This document shows, one piece after another, positions 18,113 through 25,357 of a DNA stretch of 40,072 nucleotides. Within the stretch, counting starts at the first letter, position 1, and every line of letters starts with the position of its first letter. Position numbers and translations under genes: made by a program. The notes beneath the pieces were generated by a model. The model was not told the DNA's origin and searched no databases. It saw nothing but the letters and a program-made list of their open reading frames with translations. This stretch comes from an uncultured bacterium. GTDB lineage: Bacteria; Bacillota_A; Clostridia; Lachnospirales; Lachnospiraceae. The stretch spans positions 1 through 40,072 of the forward strand of contig CAJMOO010000005.1 of assembly GCA_905215045.1 (NCBI GenBank), written 5' to 3'.

Positions 18113-18887
18113 CTTTCCACTTCCCTAACGTTGTTTTTACTAACCGGCGGGTCATGCTTTTATCTGCCTTCTTTCTATGATAATCTATTTTGGCCAGTTT
18201 ATCAAACTGTTCTTTCTCAAAAATCTCTTTTTCGCATTGTTTGAGATTCTCATATATGGTTTTACAATGTTCCTCGTCAAAGGAAACTGTTTTTCCATCT
18301 TCGATAAAGCTTTCTTCATCCCCGCTCAAATAGGATATCATAAAATACGCTTCCTGAATCTGTTTTTCTGGTTTTAACATCAATGCTTTGCGAAAAGATT
18401 CTTTGGCCTCTTCAAAGCAAAACATTCTGCTTTGGCATAATCCCATATGATACCATACCTGCATCTGCTCATTTGGATTTAATTTGCCGGATACCATCTC
18501 AAGCTTCTGGTAAGATGTGAGTGCCATCAGGTATAAATGGTGTTTCAGATACATATCTGCCAGAAGTTTTTGTTTCTTTGCAGCAGAATATAAATATGTT
18601 GTTCTTATCTTCTGCTGGAACTGAATCTTCTCATCTGATGTAAAATAATTCTGAAAATTTATGATCTCCTTGACCTGCTGCACCGCATCTTCGCTTTTGA
18701 TTTCCAGATTCAGATATTCTTTTAAATAATTTCTCAGCGGACGATCCAGTCCTTCACTTAGAAAGAAGATCAGGTAATGTTCCAAAAGCCAGCAAAGTTC
18801 TTCGTAGCTTTGAAAACTGCGGTTGATCTTATGGATCGTATATGCTGTTTTGGCAGGTTTTGTCTCACACAAAACGATCTTACTCAT
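18087..18887 (-). CDS. Uncharacterised TPR-like protein
   Basis: This 266-residue, all-helical soluble protein has at least two TPR-like helical pairs: one near 105-138 (KLLADMYLKHHLYLMALTSY) and a clearer one near 143-176 (VWYHMGLCQSRM, then FEEAKESFRKAL, ending LKP). It probably binds protein partners. I chose the ATG at 18887, preceded by AGAGGTGA, over a longer frame starting at 18956 that would run deep into the upstream gene. With this start the ATGAGTAA overlap with the Hsp70-like gene is 8 bases, typical of translational coupling. The C-terminal end is basic (HRKKADKSMTRRL). Conserved function unknown; TPR proteins are common partners of Hsp70-type chaperones, which fits its neighbour. 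Confidence 0.75.
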   Translation of the reverse strand: MSKIVLCETKPAKTAYTIHKINRSFQSYEELCWLLEHYLIFFLSEGLDRPLRNYLKEYLNLEIKSEDAVQQVKEIINFQNYFTSDEKIQFQQKIRTTYLYSAAKKQKLLADMYLKHHLYLMALTSYQKLEMVSGKLNPNEQMQVWYHMGLCQSRMFCFEEAKESFRKALMLKPEKQIQEAYFMISYLSGDEESFIEDGKTVSFDEEHCKTIYENLKQCEKEIFEKEQFDKLAKIDYHRKKADKSMTRRLVKTTLGKWKDEYKAEII

Positions 18888-19911
18888 TAAAATCACCTCT
18901 TTCCAGATATATGATCTGCTGCCATGTCTGATAGCTGGCAGGACGTATCTTGCCAAATCCCAGATCTGTTATCTTGATCTTACACTGGTCTGCTTTGATA
19001 TATTCTCCCTGTATCTTTAATTTGTATACAATATCTGCATCCTTCTTCATTCCGTCAAGCGGCATACGAATAGATGCTTTCTTCATTCCAGAACGGTTTC
19101 TTACCTCAAAGCTTAACCCATTGATCCCAGATACAAAAATCTCCATCTCACCTTTGCTCTCCTCCCATGGTCTTCCTTCCATGATGAGCGGGCAGAACAT
19201 ATCTCTGCCGTGATGATGTACAACCAGCCCGATCTGGCTGATCGTTGTATGACTTATAACTTCTGGAGTTTTTTTCTCTCCCTGTCTGTTTGCACACAGA
19301 TAAGCTGCTCCGCATGCGAAGAGATGTTTTCCCATAAACACTCTTCTTCCGATGCAGAGTGCATTCGTTGACTGGCTGAACCAGTTTCCATCAAAACCTT
19401 CCCCGCACAAATATACGGTCGTTGTAACTCCCTTTGCCAGTGCCTGTTTGATGATCGTTAAAAATGCTGCATCTTTTTCCTGATCTGTAACAGCATTTTT
19501 GATCTGTTCGGTATAATCTTTTGCCTCAACAAGCATGGTATCTTTTTGTTTCTTCACCTCATAATATACAAAATGTTTTCTTGTATAATCAAAAATTCCT
19601 GAATTTCCTTTTTGCAGATTGTCGCCTCGAAATCCCACAATTCCAAGTGCTGCTTCTTCCTTCGTATAAAAGCTCACCCGTCCTTGTTCTAATCCAGATC
19701 TGATGCATTGTTCCTCCGCATTCTTTACGATCTGTCCTGTTGCATCATCAAAGACCACTGCAATCTTTCCTTCTTCCTGTGCCTTTGCAGTCTGGATCAC
19801 AAATTCTACCCTCGATCTGCCATAGGAAATTGGATCTTCTTCTTTAATTTTTCCATGATCAGATACACATATATATGCCTGATCTCCTTCAAAATGTATC
19901 GCCGTCTGCAT
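18880..19911 (-). CDS. Uncharacterised protein with degenerate Hsp70/actin-like fold (inferred)
   Basis: This 343-residue protein has no clear annotation. Several segments occur in the order expected of an Hsp70: AVVFDDATGQ at 50-60 followed by EEAALG at 85-90 (compare the VPAYFND and EPTAAALAYG segments of DnaK), VYLCGEGFDGNWFSQS at 166-181 (compare the LVGG adenosine motif) and FACGAAYLCAN at 198-208 (compare GAA). After 215 comes a beta-rich part, with TTISQIGLVV then MEGRPWEES, that parallels the start of the substrate-binding domain. The GIDLGTT phosphate loop expected at the start is absent, so ATP hydrolysis is doubtful. Three bases separate it from the large upstream gene. The Hsp70 reading is my own pattern match; from memory similar proteins carry a DUF5716-type label, unverified. 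Confidence 0.6.
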   Translation of the reverse strand: MQTAIHFEGDQAYICVSDHGKIKEEDPISYGRSRVEFVIQTAKAQEEGKIAVVFDDATGQIVKNAEEQCIRSGLEQGRVSFYTKEEAALGIVGFRGDNLQKGNSGIFDYTRKHFVYYEVKKQKDTMLVEAKDYTEQIKNAVTDQEKDAAFLTIIKQALAKGVTTTVYLCGEGFDGNWFSQSTNALCIGRRVFMGKHLFACGAAYLCANRQGEKKTPEVISHTTISQIGLVVHHHGRDMFCPLIMEGRPWEESKGEMEIFVSGINGLSFEVRNRSGMKKASIRMPLDGMKKDADIVYKLKIQGEYIKADQCKIKITDLGFGKIRPASYQTWQQIIYLERGDFNE

Positions 19912-19914
19912 ATT

Positions 19915-22900
19915 TTATTCCTCTGTCATTGGTTTGATCAACTGTGTCATCATTGTTTTTACCGCATAACGCTCCATCTTTGACTGAATATTCTCATCCT
20001 GCTGATGGATCAAAAGTTCATTTAATTCATAAAACCGGCTGCCCTGACTGTATTTCATATGGTCTGATACGATCACATCTTCTCTGTGCCGTCTTAGTTC
20101 TCCTGTTACACTGACATAACAGTCTGACAGTTCGTGATGAAAGACTGCCAGTGACAAAACATAATATCCCGGAAGCAGTTCATTCATTGCCTCCTCGATC
20201 CAATGTCCATTGTCGCTGTCCATATAATGGAAGACTACATTGACACCGCTTTTTGCATAAAACTGTACAAATGTTTTGGCACAAATGTATTTCGGCAGTG
20301 AAATCACATCAACATACTCAAACAATACTGGAAGAATATGATCTGTTCTGATGATCTGATAGTCTTTGATCTTCTCAATACGTTTTAAGCAACGCTGCGG
20401 CAATTCTTCTCTCTGGTCTTTGTAATAATCAAGATATAACTGCTGATAGATCCAGTCCATTTTCCCCTGATCGATCTTGTCACCGATCAATTCATAAAAT
20501 TTCTCTGGAAGTTTTTTCTCATTCTCATATGCATAATTTACATATTCAACGAGCATTGCATCAATCAAACCTTTATCTGTTTCTATCTGATTTAAATATT
20601 CTTCAAATACTTTAAATTCTGTTCCATCCACGCCATCTGCGATGCATGCTCTTAACACACTTTCCACAAAGACTCTGTCATACATGCCGACTTTCTGTCC
20701 AACATCGAAAACTGACAGCATCTCTTCTTTTGTTCCATGGAAATATTTCTGCAGATATCCGATCACTTCGCTGTTTTCATTTCCAGATTCAAACGATGCC
20801 ATACACATCTCTACCAGAAGATCTGAACGTCTGTTACTCAATGTCGTTAATGCATACAGACAGACCTCTTTGAGCTGGTCTTTATCAAGGAATTGATATC
20901 CATACTGTCCGATTCCTTTCAATGCATCTTCATACAGCCCTGCTGCAATAAAGTAACCGATCATATGTCTCCTGTTCTCATCTTTTAAATTCTTCCATTC
21001 AACATAAGACAGTGCGTTCTTTAATTCTTTCTGTAATTCATGTTCTTTGTAATAGTCAAGGACCTTCTCAAACAATTCCTGTTCGTAATCCAGATCTAAA
21101 TTCCTGCTTTTGAGTGCATATAACACAACTGGGAAATCTTCTTCCTTAAGTTTTGTTTTTGCTCCAAATCCTGCAGCTTTATACATAACAAAATGTTCGT
21201 TGCTTCCGTCAGCCGCCTCACAATACATCTCTGTCTGTTCTCTTGTAAAGACTGCTTTCAGCTGATATGCAACCGATCCAATGTAGCGATTTCCTTCGCT
21301 GTCGAAAAATATAAATCCTGCATTTGGATCAAAGATCTCTACATAACAATTTTGTTCTGACAGATAACATACATCCAGATTCTTCTTCCAGTCCTGGCTG
21401 ATCTCTGCTTTCTGAATAAATTCATTGTCACATATAAGTTTCTGTGCGAAAACAATATTCCCGAGGTCATCTCTTACCCCTTCATCCTGAAGAAGTTCCT
21501 CGTAGTAATAACGGTATAACAGGATAAGGTCTTCGTTGATCTGCCCTTTTTTTAGCTCTTCTCTTAAAAATGTACGGATCAGTTCTTCATAATTCGGGAA
21601 GATCTTATGGTAGTTTCGTCTGTTATGTACAACGTTTGCAAACAGACGGCTTTGTTCCTCCGCTCCAAGACTTGTGCTGTATGTAAAATACATGAGAATC
21701 TCTTCTGGCAGCAGCGGATACTCTCCTTTTGGAATCGTTCTTAAAAATGCTTCCTGTAAGCCGATCAGCTGCACGCCTCTTTGCAGTGCTTCTTCATAGT
21801 ACGGATGACAGTCTTCATCCATACAGTTTCCCTGAATCATAAGGGCACAGATTGCCTGTAATACATCGGTCTGTGGATATTCCTTGTAAATGCACATAAA
21901 CAGCCAGAGGATCTCTTCGGAAAATATCTTGTTCCTTGAAACAAGGAAGCATATCTTTCCGATCAGTCTTGTGTTTAGGATCTTCTCCTGTGCGCCAAGT
22001 TCGAGAACCCATAGTTCATAAGAATCTATATACGTTAACAGTTGTTCGTCTTCTCCAAGAATACAGCAGCCTTCAAAACGCAGCAGTGGATTCTGGCAGC
22101 CTTCCTGATATAATTCTTTGATCTGTTTCATCTTAAGTGCAGGATCTTTCATAAGTTCCTCACTTAAGTTCATCAGAAACCAGAAGAGATATCCCTTGAT
22201 CCTCATATCTTCACATTCATCATAAAGTATCTGAATCTCTTCTTTGGATTTCAGGATCGTATCTTCTTCTTTGTCATAGAATGCCTGCAGATACCAGACA
22301 TATCCCTGGCAGATCTTAAGAGATTCCTTCTTCGCATCTTCTGGAATACGCTCTTTGAGGTCTTCCTTTCCACATAGGATATCCAGATGCAGCTTCATAA
22401 GATCATATATACGATTCCTTACCGGATGATCCGGCATCTTATCAAGCACTGTTCTTGCACGTTCCGTGAATTGTTCCAGACTGATCCTTCCGCTGCAAAA
22501 ATCAATATACAGCTCATATAACTTCTTTTGTCTGAATTCTTCTTCTTTTTTTCTTTCACTTTTTTCTTCTTTGTATGTCACTTCTATCTCGATCGTCTGA
22601 TAGACAGTCTGCAGGATTAAATGATCCTTGTCTCCATCTCTTGGGATCGTTTTGAGATCTGCATAAATCGTCATCTGTCCATCTTCAAAATCTTCTGCAT
22701 GGAATGTATCCTTGTGAAGAGTTATAAACTTTCCTTCTGTCTTGATCCTTCCTGCAATATATCCCCATCCGTCTTTCCTTACTGTGATCTCCAGTGGTTC
22801 ATCCAGATTCGTGATCGTTGCATGATACATCGTTTTTGTTACATCAAGCAGTACTGGGGACTTCTGTCCTGCACTTAATAAAAATTCTTCCAGGATCTGG

Positions 22901-23058
22901 TCTCTGTTCCTTCCCAGCAGCAGCTGATGATATAATTGTTTCTCTTTTTGTTTATCTTTCAGAAATTCTTCTTTAAACGCTTCAGAAAAAAAGAGCGTTT
23001 TTGCTCTTTGTTGATCTTCTTTCGCGATATTTGTAAACTTTTCTAATGATTCTGACAT
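19915..23058 (-). CDS. Very large uncharacterised protein: N-terminal beta-sandwich plus helical repeats
   Basis: I do not recognise a function for this 1047-residue protein. A helical start (1-65) leads to a beta-rich block (about 68-163, PLEITVRKDGWGYI, later IEIEVTYK) resembling the small Ig-like domains that precede repeat regions in bacterial proteins. A charged linker (165-185) then leads to some 370 residues of helical, TPR/HEAT-like segments. A beta island follows near 560 (CYVEIFDPNAGFIFFDSEG), more helical repeats, and a mixed C-terminal domain (about 925-1000). No signal peptide or membrane helix is visible, so it should be cytoplasmic. The ATG at 23058 is preferred over a TTG nine codons upstream, which has no ribosome site; AAGGAG lies 12 bases before the ATG. 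First gene of the operon ending with valS. From memory it may fall in a DUF5717-type family. Confidence 0.7.
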   Translation of the reverse strand: MSESLEKFTNIAKEDQQRAKTLFFSEAFKEEFLKDKQKEKQLYHQLLLGRNRDQILEEFLLSAGQKSPVLLDVTKTMYHATITNLDEPLEITVRKDGWGYIAGRIKTEGKFITLHKDTFHAEDFEDGQMTIYADLKTIPRDGDKDHLILQTVYQTIEIEVTYKEEKSERKKEEEFRQKKLYELYIDFCSGRISLEQFTERARTVLDKMPDHPVRNRIYDLMKLHLDILCGKEDLKERIPEDAKKESLKICQGYVWYLQAFYDKEEDTILKSKEEIQILYDECEDMRIKGYLFWFLMNLSEELMKDPALKMKQIKELYQEGCQNPLLRFEGCCILGEDEQLLTYIDSYELWVLELGAQEKILNTRLIGKICFLVSRNKIFSEEILWLFMCIYKEYPQTDVLQAICALMIQGNCMDEDCHPYYEEALQRGVQLIGLQEAFLRTIPKGEYPLLPEEILMYFTYSTSLGAEEQSRLFANVVHNRRNYHKIFPNYEELIRTFLREELKKGQINEDLILLYRYYYEELLQDEGVRDDLGNIVFAQKLICDNEFIQKAEISQDWKKNLDVCYLSEQNCYVEIFDPNAGFIFFDSEGNRYIGSVAYQLKAVFTREQTEMYCEAADGSNEHFVMYKAAGFGAKTKLKEEDFPVVLYALKSRNLDLDYEQELFEKVLDYYKEHELQKELKNALSYVEWKNLKDENRRHMIGYFIAAGLYEDALKGIGQYGYQFLDKDQLKEVCLYALTTLSNRRSDLLVEMCMASFESGNENSEVIGYLQKYFHGTKEEMLSVFDVGQKVGMYDRVFVESVLRACIADGVDGTEFKVFEEYLNQIETDKGLIDAMLVEYVNYAYENEKKLPEKFYELIGDKIDQGKMDWIYQQLYLDYYKDQREELPQRCLKRIEKIKDYQIIRTDHILPVLFEYVDVISLPKYICAKTFVQFYAKSGVNVVFHYMDSDNGHWIEEAMNELLPGYYVLSLAVFHHELSDCYVSVTGELRRHREDVIVSDHMKYSQGSRFYELNELLIHQQDENIQSKMERYAVKTMMTQLIKPMTEE

Positions 23059-23098
23059 ATTCTTATTCTGCTCCTTGCCAACCAAAAGATTTTGTGGG

Positions 23099-23104
23099 TA
23101 TAAT
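23099..23104 (+). promoter_or_regulatory. Promoter of the PLP enzyme gene
   Basis: TATAAT at 23099-23104 lies 18 bases after TTGCCA (23075-23080) on the plus strand. The leader to the ATG at 23175 is about 64 bases. The -35 box lies inside the leader of the opposite transcript. Confidence 0.65.
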
Positions 23105-23128
23105 AATACATAATTTCAATTAGTATTC

Positions 23129-23157
23129 ATTATACCAAATTTCGACACAATATTAAA
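23129..23157 (-). promoter_or_regulatory. Promoter of the four-gene/valS operon
   Basis: On the minus strand TATAAT (23129-23134) has TTTAAT 17 bases upstream (23152-23157). It faces the plus-strand promoter at 23075-23104, so the two start sites point at each other and the transcripts should overlap by about ten bases. I see no T-box or other riboswitch in the roughly 64-base leader. Confidence 0.55.
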
Positions 23158-23174
23158 GGAAAAGAGGAATTACC

Positions 23175-24257
23175 ATGGCAGAAAAAAAACAGGAATTTCA
23201 CGGAAGTGATCTCGAGAAAGTCGAAGCTTATTATGGAATCAAAAAAGAGGCGATCATTCCCTTTGCAGGGAACGTCAATCCTCTTGGAATTTCACCTTTA
23301 TTAAAGAAAAGTATGGCATCTCATATTGAATGTATCAGCGAATACCCTGACCGTGATTACAAGGAACTTCGTTCTACCCTTTCATTATACTGCAACGTTC
23401 CAATGGAACATATCATCGTTGGAAATGGTGCAACAGAGATGATCAGTCTTACCATGCAGCTGCTGCGTCCAAAACATGCACTTTTGTTATCTCCTACATA
23501 TTCCGAATATACAAGAGAGATTGATCTTGTCGGCGGACATGTGGAAGAATATTATTTAAGGGAAGATCTTGATTTCAAATTGGATCTTGATGATCTTTTT
23601 GCAAAGCTTGATGATACGATCGATCTTCTTGCAATCTGTAATCCGAACAATCCAACATCCAGTGCATTGAATACCGACGAGATTTCTAAAATCCTTGCTC
23701 ATTGCAAAAAGCATAATATCTTTGTTATGATCGATGAAACTTACGTGGAATTTGCACCAGATGTTGAAGAGATTTCTGCAGTATCTCTCACTACAAAATA
23801 TGATAATTTCATGGTACTTCGTGGAACTTCCAAGTTCTTCTGTGCTCCAGGACTCCGTCTTGGTTACGGAATCTGCGGAAATCTTTCTTTTCTTGAGCGT
23901 ATGAACAGCATCAAGAATCCATGGACGATCAACACCCTGGCTGCTCTTGCCGGCGAAGCAATGTTTATGGATAAGGATTATATCAAAATGACAAAAGACT
24001 ATATCGATGCTGAGCGTTCCCGCTGTATGGATATTTTATCTAAACGCCCTAACCTTAAGGTTTATAATGCTTATGCTAACTTTATTCTTGTAAAGCTTCT
24101 GGATGGAACGACTTCTTTTGAAATGTTTGAACGCTGTATCAAACATGGGCTTATGATTCGTGACTGCGCAAGCTTTCATGGACTTGACGGGGAATTTATC
24201 CGATTCTGTATTCAGACAAAAGAGCATAATGACCAGCTGTTAGAATTATTAAAATAA
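23175..24257 (+). CDS. PLP-dependent aminotransferase-fold enzyme, CobD/HisC-like
   Basis: This 360-residue fold-type I PLP enzyme has a Schiff-base lysine at K220 (RGTSKFFCAPGLRLGYG, with R228 as the phosphate- or carboxylate-binding arginine). NPNNP is at 156-160, the PLP-ring aspartate is D187 (MIDETY) and VGNGATEMI is at 82-90. The start, FHGSDLEKVE followed by FAGNVNPLG, is closest in my memory to threonine-phosphate decarboxylase (CobD), although histidinol-phosphate aminotransferase (HisC) shares much of this pattern. No cobalamin or histidine gene lies nearby, so its substrate is open. It has its own promoter, a GAGGAA ribosome site and a terminator, and is transcribed alone on the plus strand. 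Confidence 0.82.
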   Translation: MAEKKQEFHGSDLEKVEAYYGIKKEAIIPFAGNVNPLGISPLLKKSMASHIECISEYPDRDYKELRSTLSLYCNVPMEHIIVGNGATEMISLTMQLLRPKHALLLSPTYSEYTREIDLVGGHVEEYYLREDLDFKLDLDDLFAKLDDTIDLLAICNPNNPTSSALNTDEISKILAHCKKHNIFVMIDETYVEFAPDVEEISAVSLTTKYDNFMVLRGTSKFFCAPGLRLGYGICGNLSFLERMNSIKNPWTINTLAALAGEAMFMDKDYIKMTKDYIDAERSRCMDILSKRPNLKVYNAYANFILVKLLDGTTSFEMFERCIKHGLMIRDCASFHGLDGEFIRFCIQTKEHNDQLLELLK

Positions 24258-24307
24258 TATCTTTAACATATACAGGTATAACTCATACAAAAGTTCTATC
24301 ATACAAC

Positions 24308-24354
24308 AAAAAGTTCCGGCCGTGGATCTCTCTGATCCATGACTGGAACTTTTT
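24308..24354. terminator. Bidirectional terminator between convergent genes
   Basis: A long imperfect stem pairs AAAAAGTTCC (24308-24317) with GGAACTTTTT (24345-24354) and continues inwards to TGGATC/GATCCA with two wobble pairs and one mismatch, closing on a 5-base loop. Both strands end in T runs, so it can serve both the PLP enzyme gene and ridA. Confidence 0.85.
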
Positions 24355-24381
24355 ATGATCGGAATTATTATTCCATGATGA

Positions 24382-24759
24382 TTATTTTACTGCAATAACT
24401 TCAATCTCGATCAGTGCACCTTTTGGAAGAGCTCCTGCCTGTACACATGATCTTGCTGGTTTGTTATCTCCAAATGCTTCTTCATAAATACCATTGATTT
24501 CTGCGAAATCATTGATATCTGCTAAGAAAACTGTTGTCTTAATAACATTGTCTAATGTAAGATCAGATGCTTTTAATACTGCTGTTAAGTTTGCTAACAC
24601 CTGTTTTGTCTGTGCTGCAACTCCTTCTTTTAATTCCTGTGTCTGTGGATCTAATCCGATCTGTCCTGATGTAAACACGAAATCTCCTGCTTCTACTGCA
24701 TGACAGTATGGTCCAACAGCTACTGGTGCATTCTGTGCATTAATGATCTTTGTATCCAT
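24382..24759 (-). CDS. ridA: RidA family enamine/imine deaminase
   Basis: This 125-residue protein of the RidA/YjgF/UK114 family is a small trimeric cytoplasmic enzyme. It hydrolyses reactive enamine/imine products, such as 2-aminoacrylate released by PLP-dependent dehydratases, and so protects PLP enzymes. Family marks include NAPVAVGPYCHAVEAGDFVFTSGQ near the start (here split as AVGPYCHAV and FVFTSGQIG) and the catalytic-arginine region PARSCVQAGALPKGALIEIE near the end (R103 or so), with a final EVIAV. Length is exactly typical. It follows lepB by 28 bases as the last gene of the purA-lepB-ridA unit and ends at a terminator shared with the PLP enzyme. Confidence 0.93.
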   Translation of the reverse strand: MDTKIINAQNAPVAVGPYCHAVEAGDFVFTSGQIGLDPQTQELKEGVAAQTKQVLANLTAVLKASDLTLDNVIKTTVFLADINDFAEINGIYEEAFGDNKPARSCVQAGALPKGALIEIEVIAVK

Positions 24760-24787
24760 GATAGTATTTCCTGCCTTTCTTCGTCTG

Positions 24788-25339
24788 TTACTTGATCCGT
24801 TTGATCGATGGATAATATCGGAACCATGCTTTTCCTAAAATCTCATCTCTGGAAACATAGTGTATATCCCAGTCTCTCGCATCATTTGAATTATTCCGGT
24901 TATCTCCCATAACAAAATATCCGTTCTTCGGCACTGTATATGGTCCAAAATCTTCTACTGGTTCCTCTTTGATATACGGCTCATTAAGCGGTTTGCTGCT
25001 TCCGTTAATATAGACTTTACCGTCTTTGACCTGTACAGTCTCTCCTGGAAGAGCGATCACACGCTTAATATACCATTCTCTTTCATCCTCCGGATACTTG
25101 AAGATAATAATATCTCCTCTCTTCGGATCTTTAAACCAGTAAGAGGTTCTAAGAGCGATCAGCTTGTCATTCGTCATGATCGTATTCTCCATTGAACCAC
25201 TCGGAATATTGGCGTTGATAATTACAAAATTCAAGATAAATTCTGTGAGAAGAATGGTTACCACAATACAGATAACCCAGCTTAGGGCTTCTCTCTTAAA
25301 GCCTTTCTTCTCTTCTTTATCTGCTTTCTCTCTGCTCAT
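24788..25339 (-). CDS. lepB: Signal peptidase I
   Basis: This 183-residue type I signal peptidase cuts signal peptides from secreted proteins on the outer face of the membrane. It has one N-terminal membrane helix (about 19-42) after a charged tail, the catalytic serine S49 in PSGSMENT and the general-base lysine K92 in YIKRVIALPGE. GDNRNNSNDARDW and the KAWFRYYP box follow near the end. Short length and a single membrane helix are the Gram-positive SipS/SipT type. It lies 18 bases after purA and is probably translated from that transcript. Confidence 0.95.
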   Translation of the reverse strand: MSREKADKEEKKGFKREALSWVICIVVTILLTEFILNFVIINANIPSGSMENTIMTNDKLIALRTSYWFKDPKRGDIIIFKYPEDEREWYIKRVIALPGETVQVKDGKVYINGSSKPLNEPYIKEEPVEDFGPYTVPKNGYFVMGDNRNNSNDARDWDIHYVSRDEILGKAWFRYYPSIKRIK

Positions 25340-25357
25340 ATTGGCTGTCCTTAAAAT

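Noticed and set aside
18888..18956. Longer start for the TPR-like protein
   Set aside because: The 23 extra residues overlap the end of the Hsp70-like gene in another frame; the ATG at 18887 has its own ribosome site.
23059..23174. T-box or other riboswitch ahead of the valS operon
   Set aside because: The leader is only about 64 bases, too short for a T-box, and no T-box core or terminator/antiterminator pair is visible.
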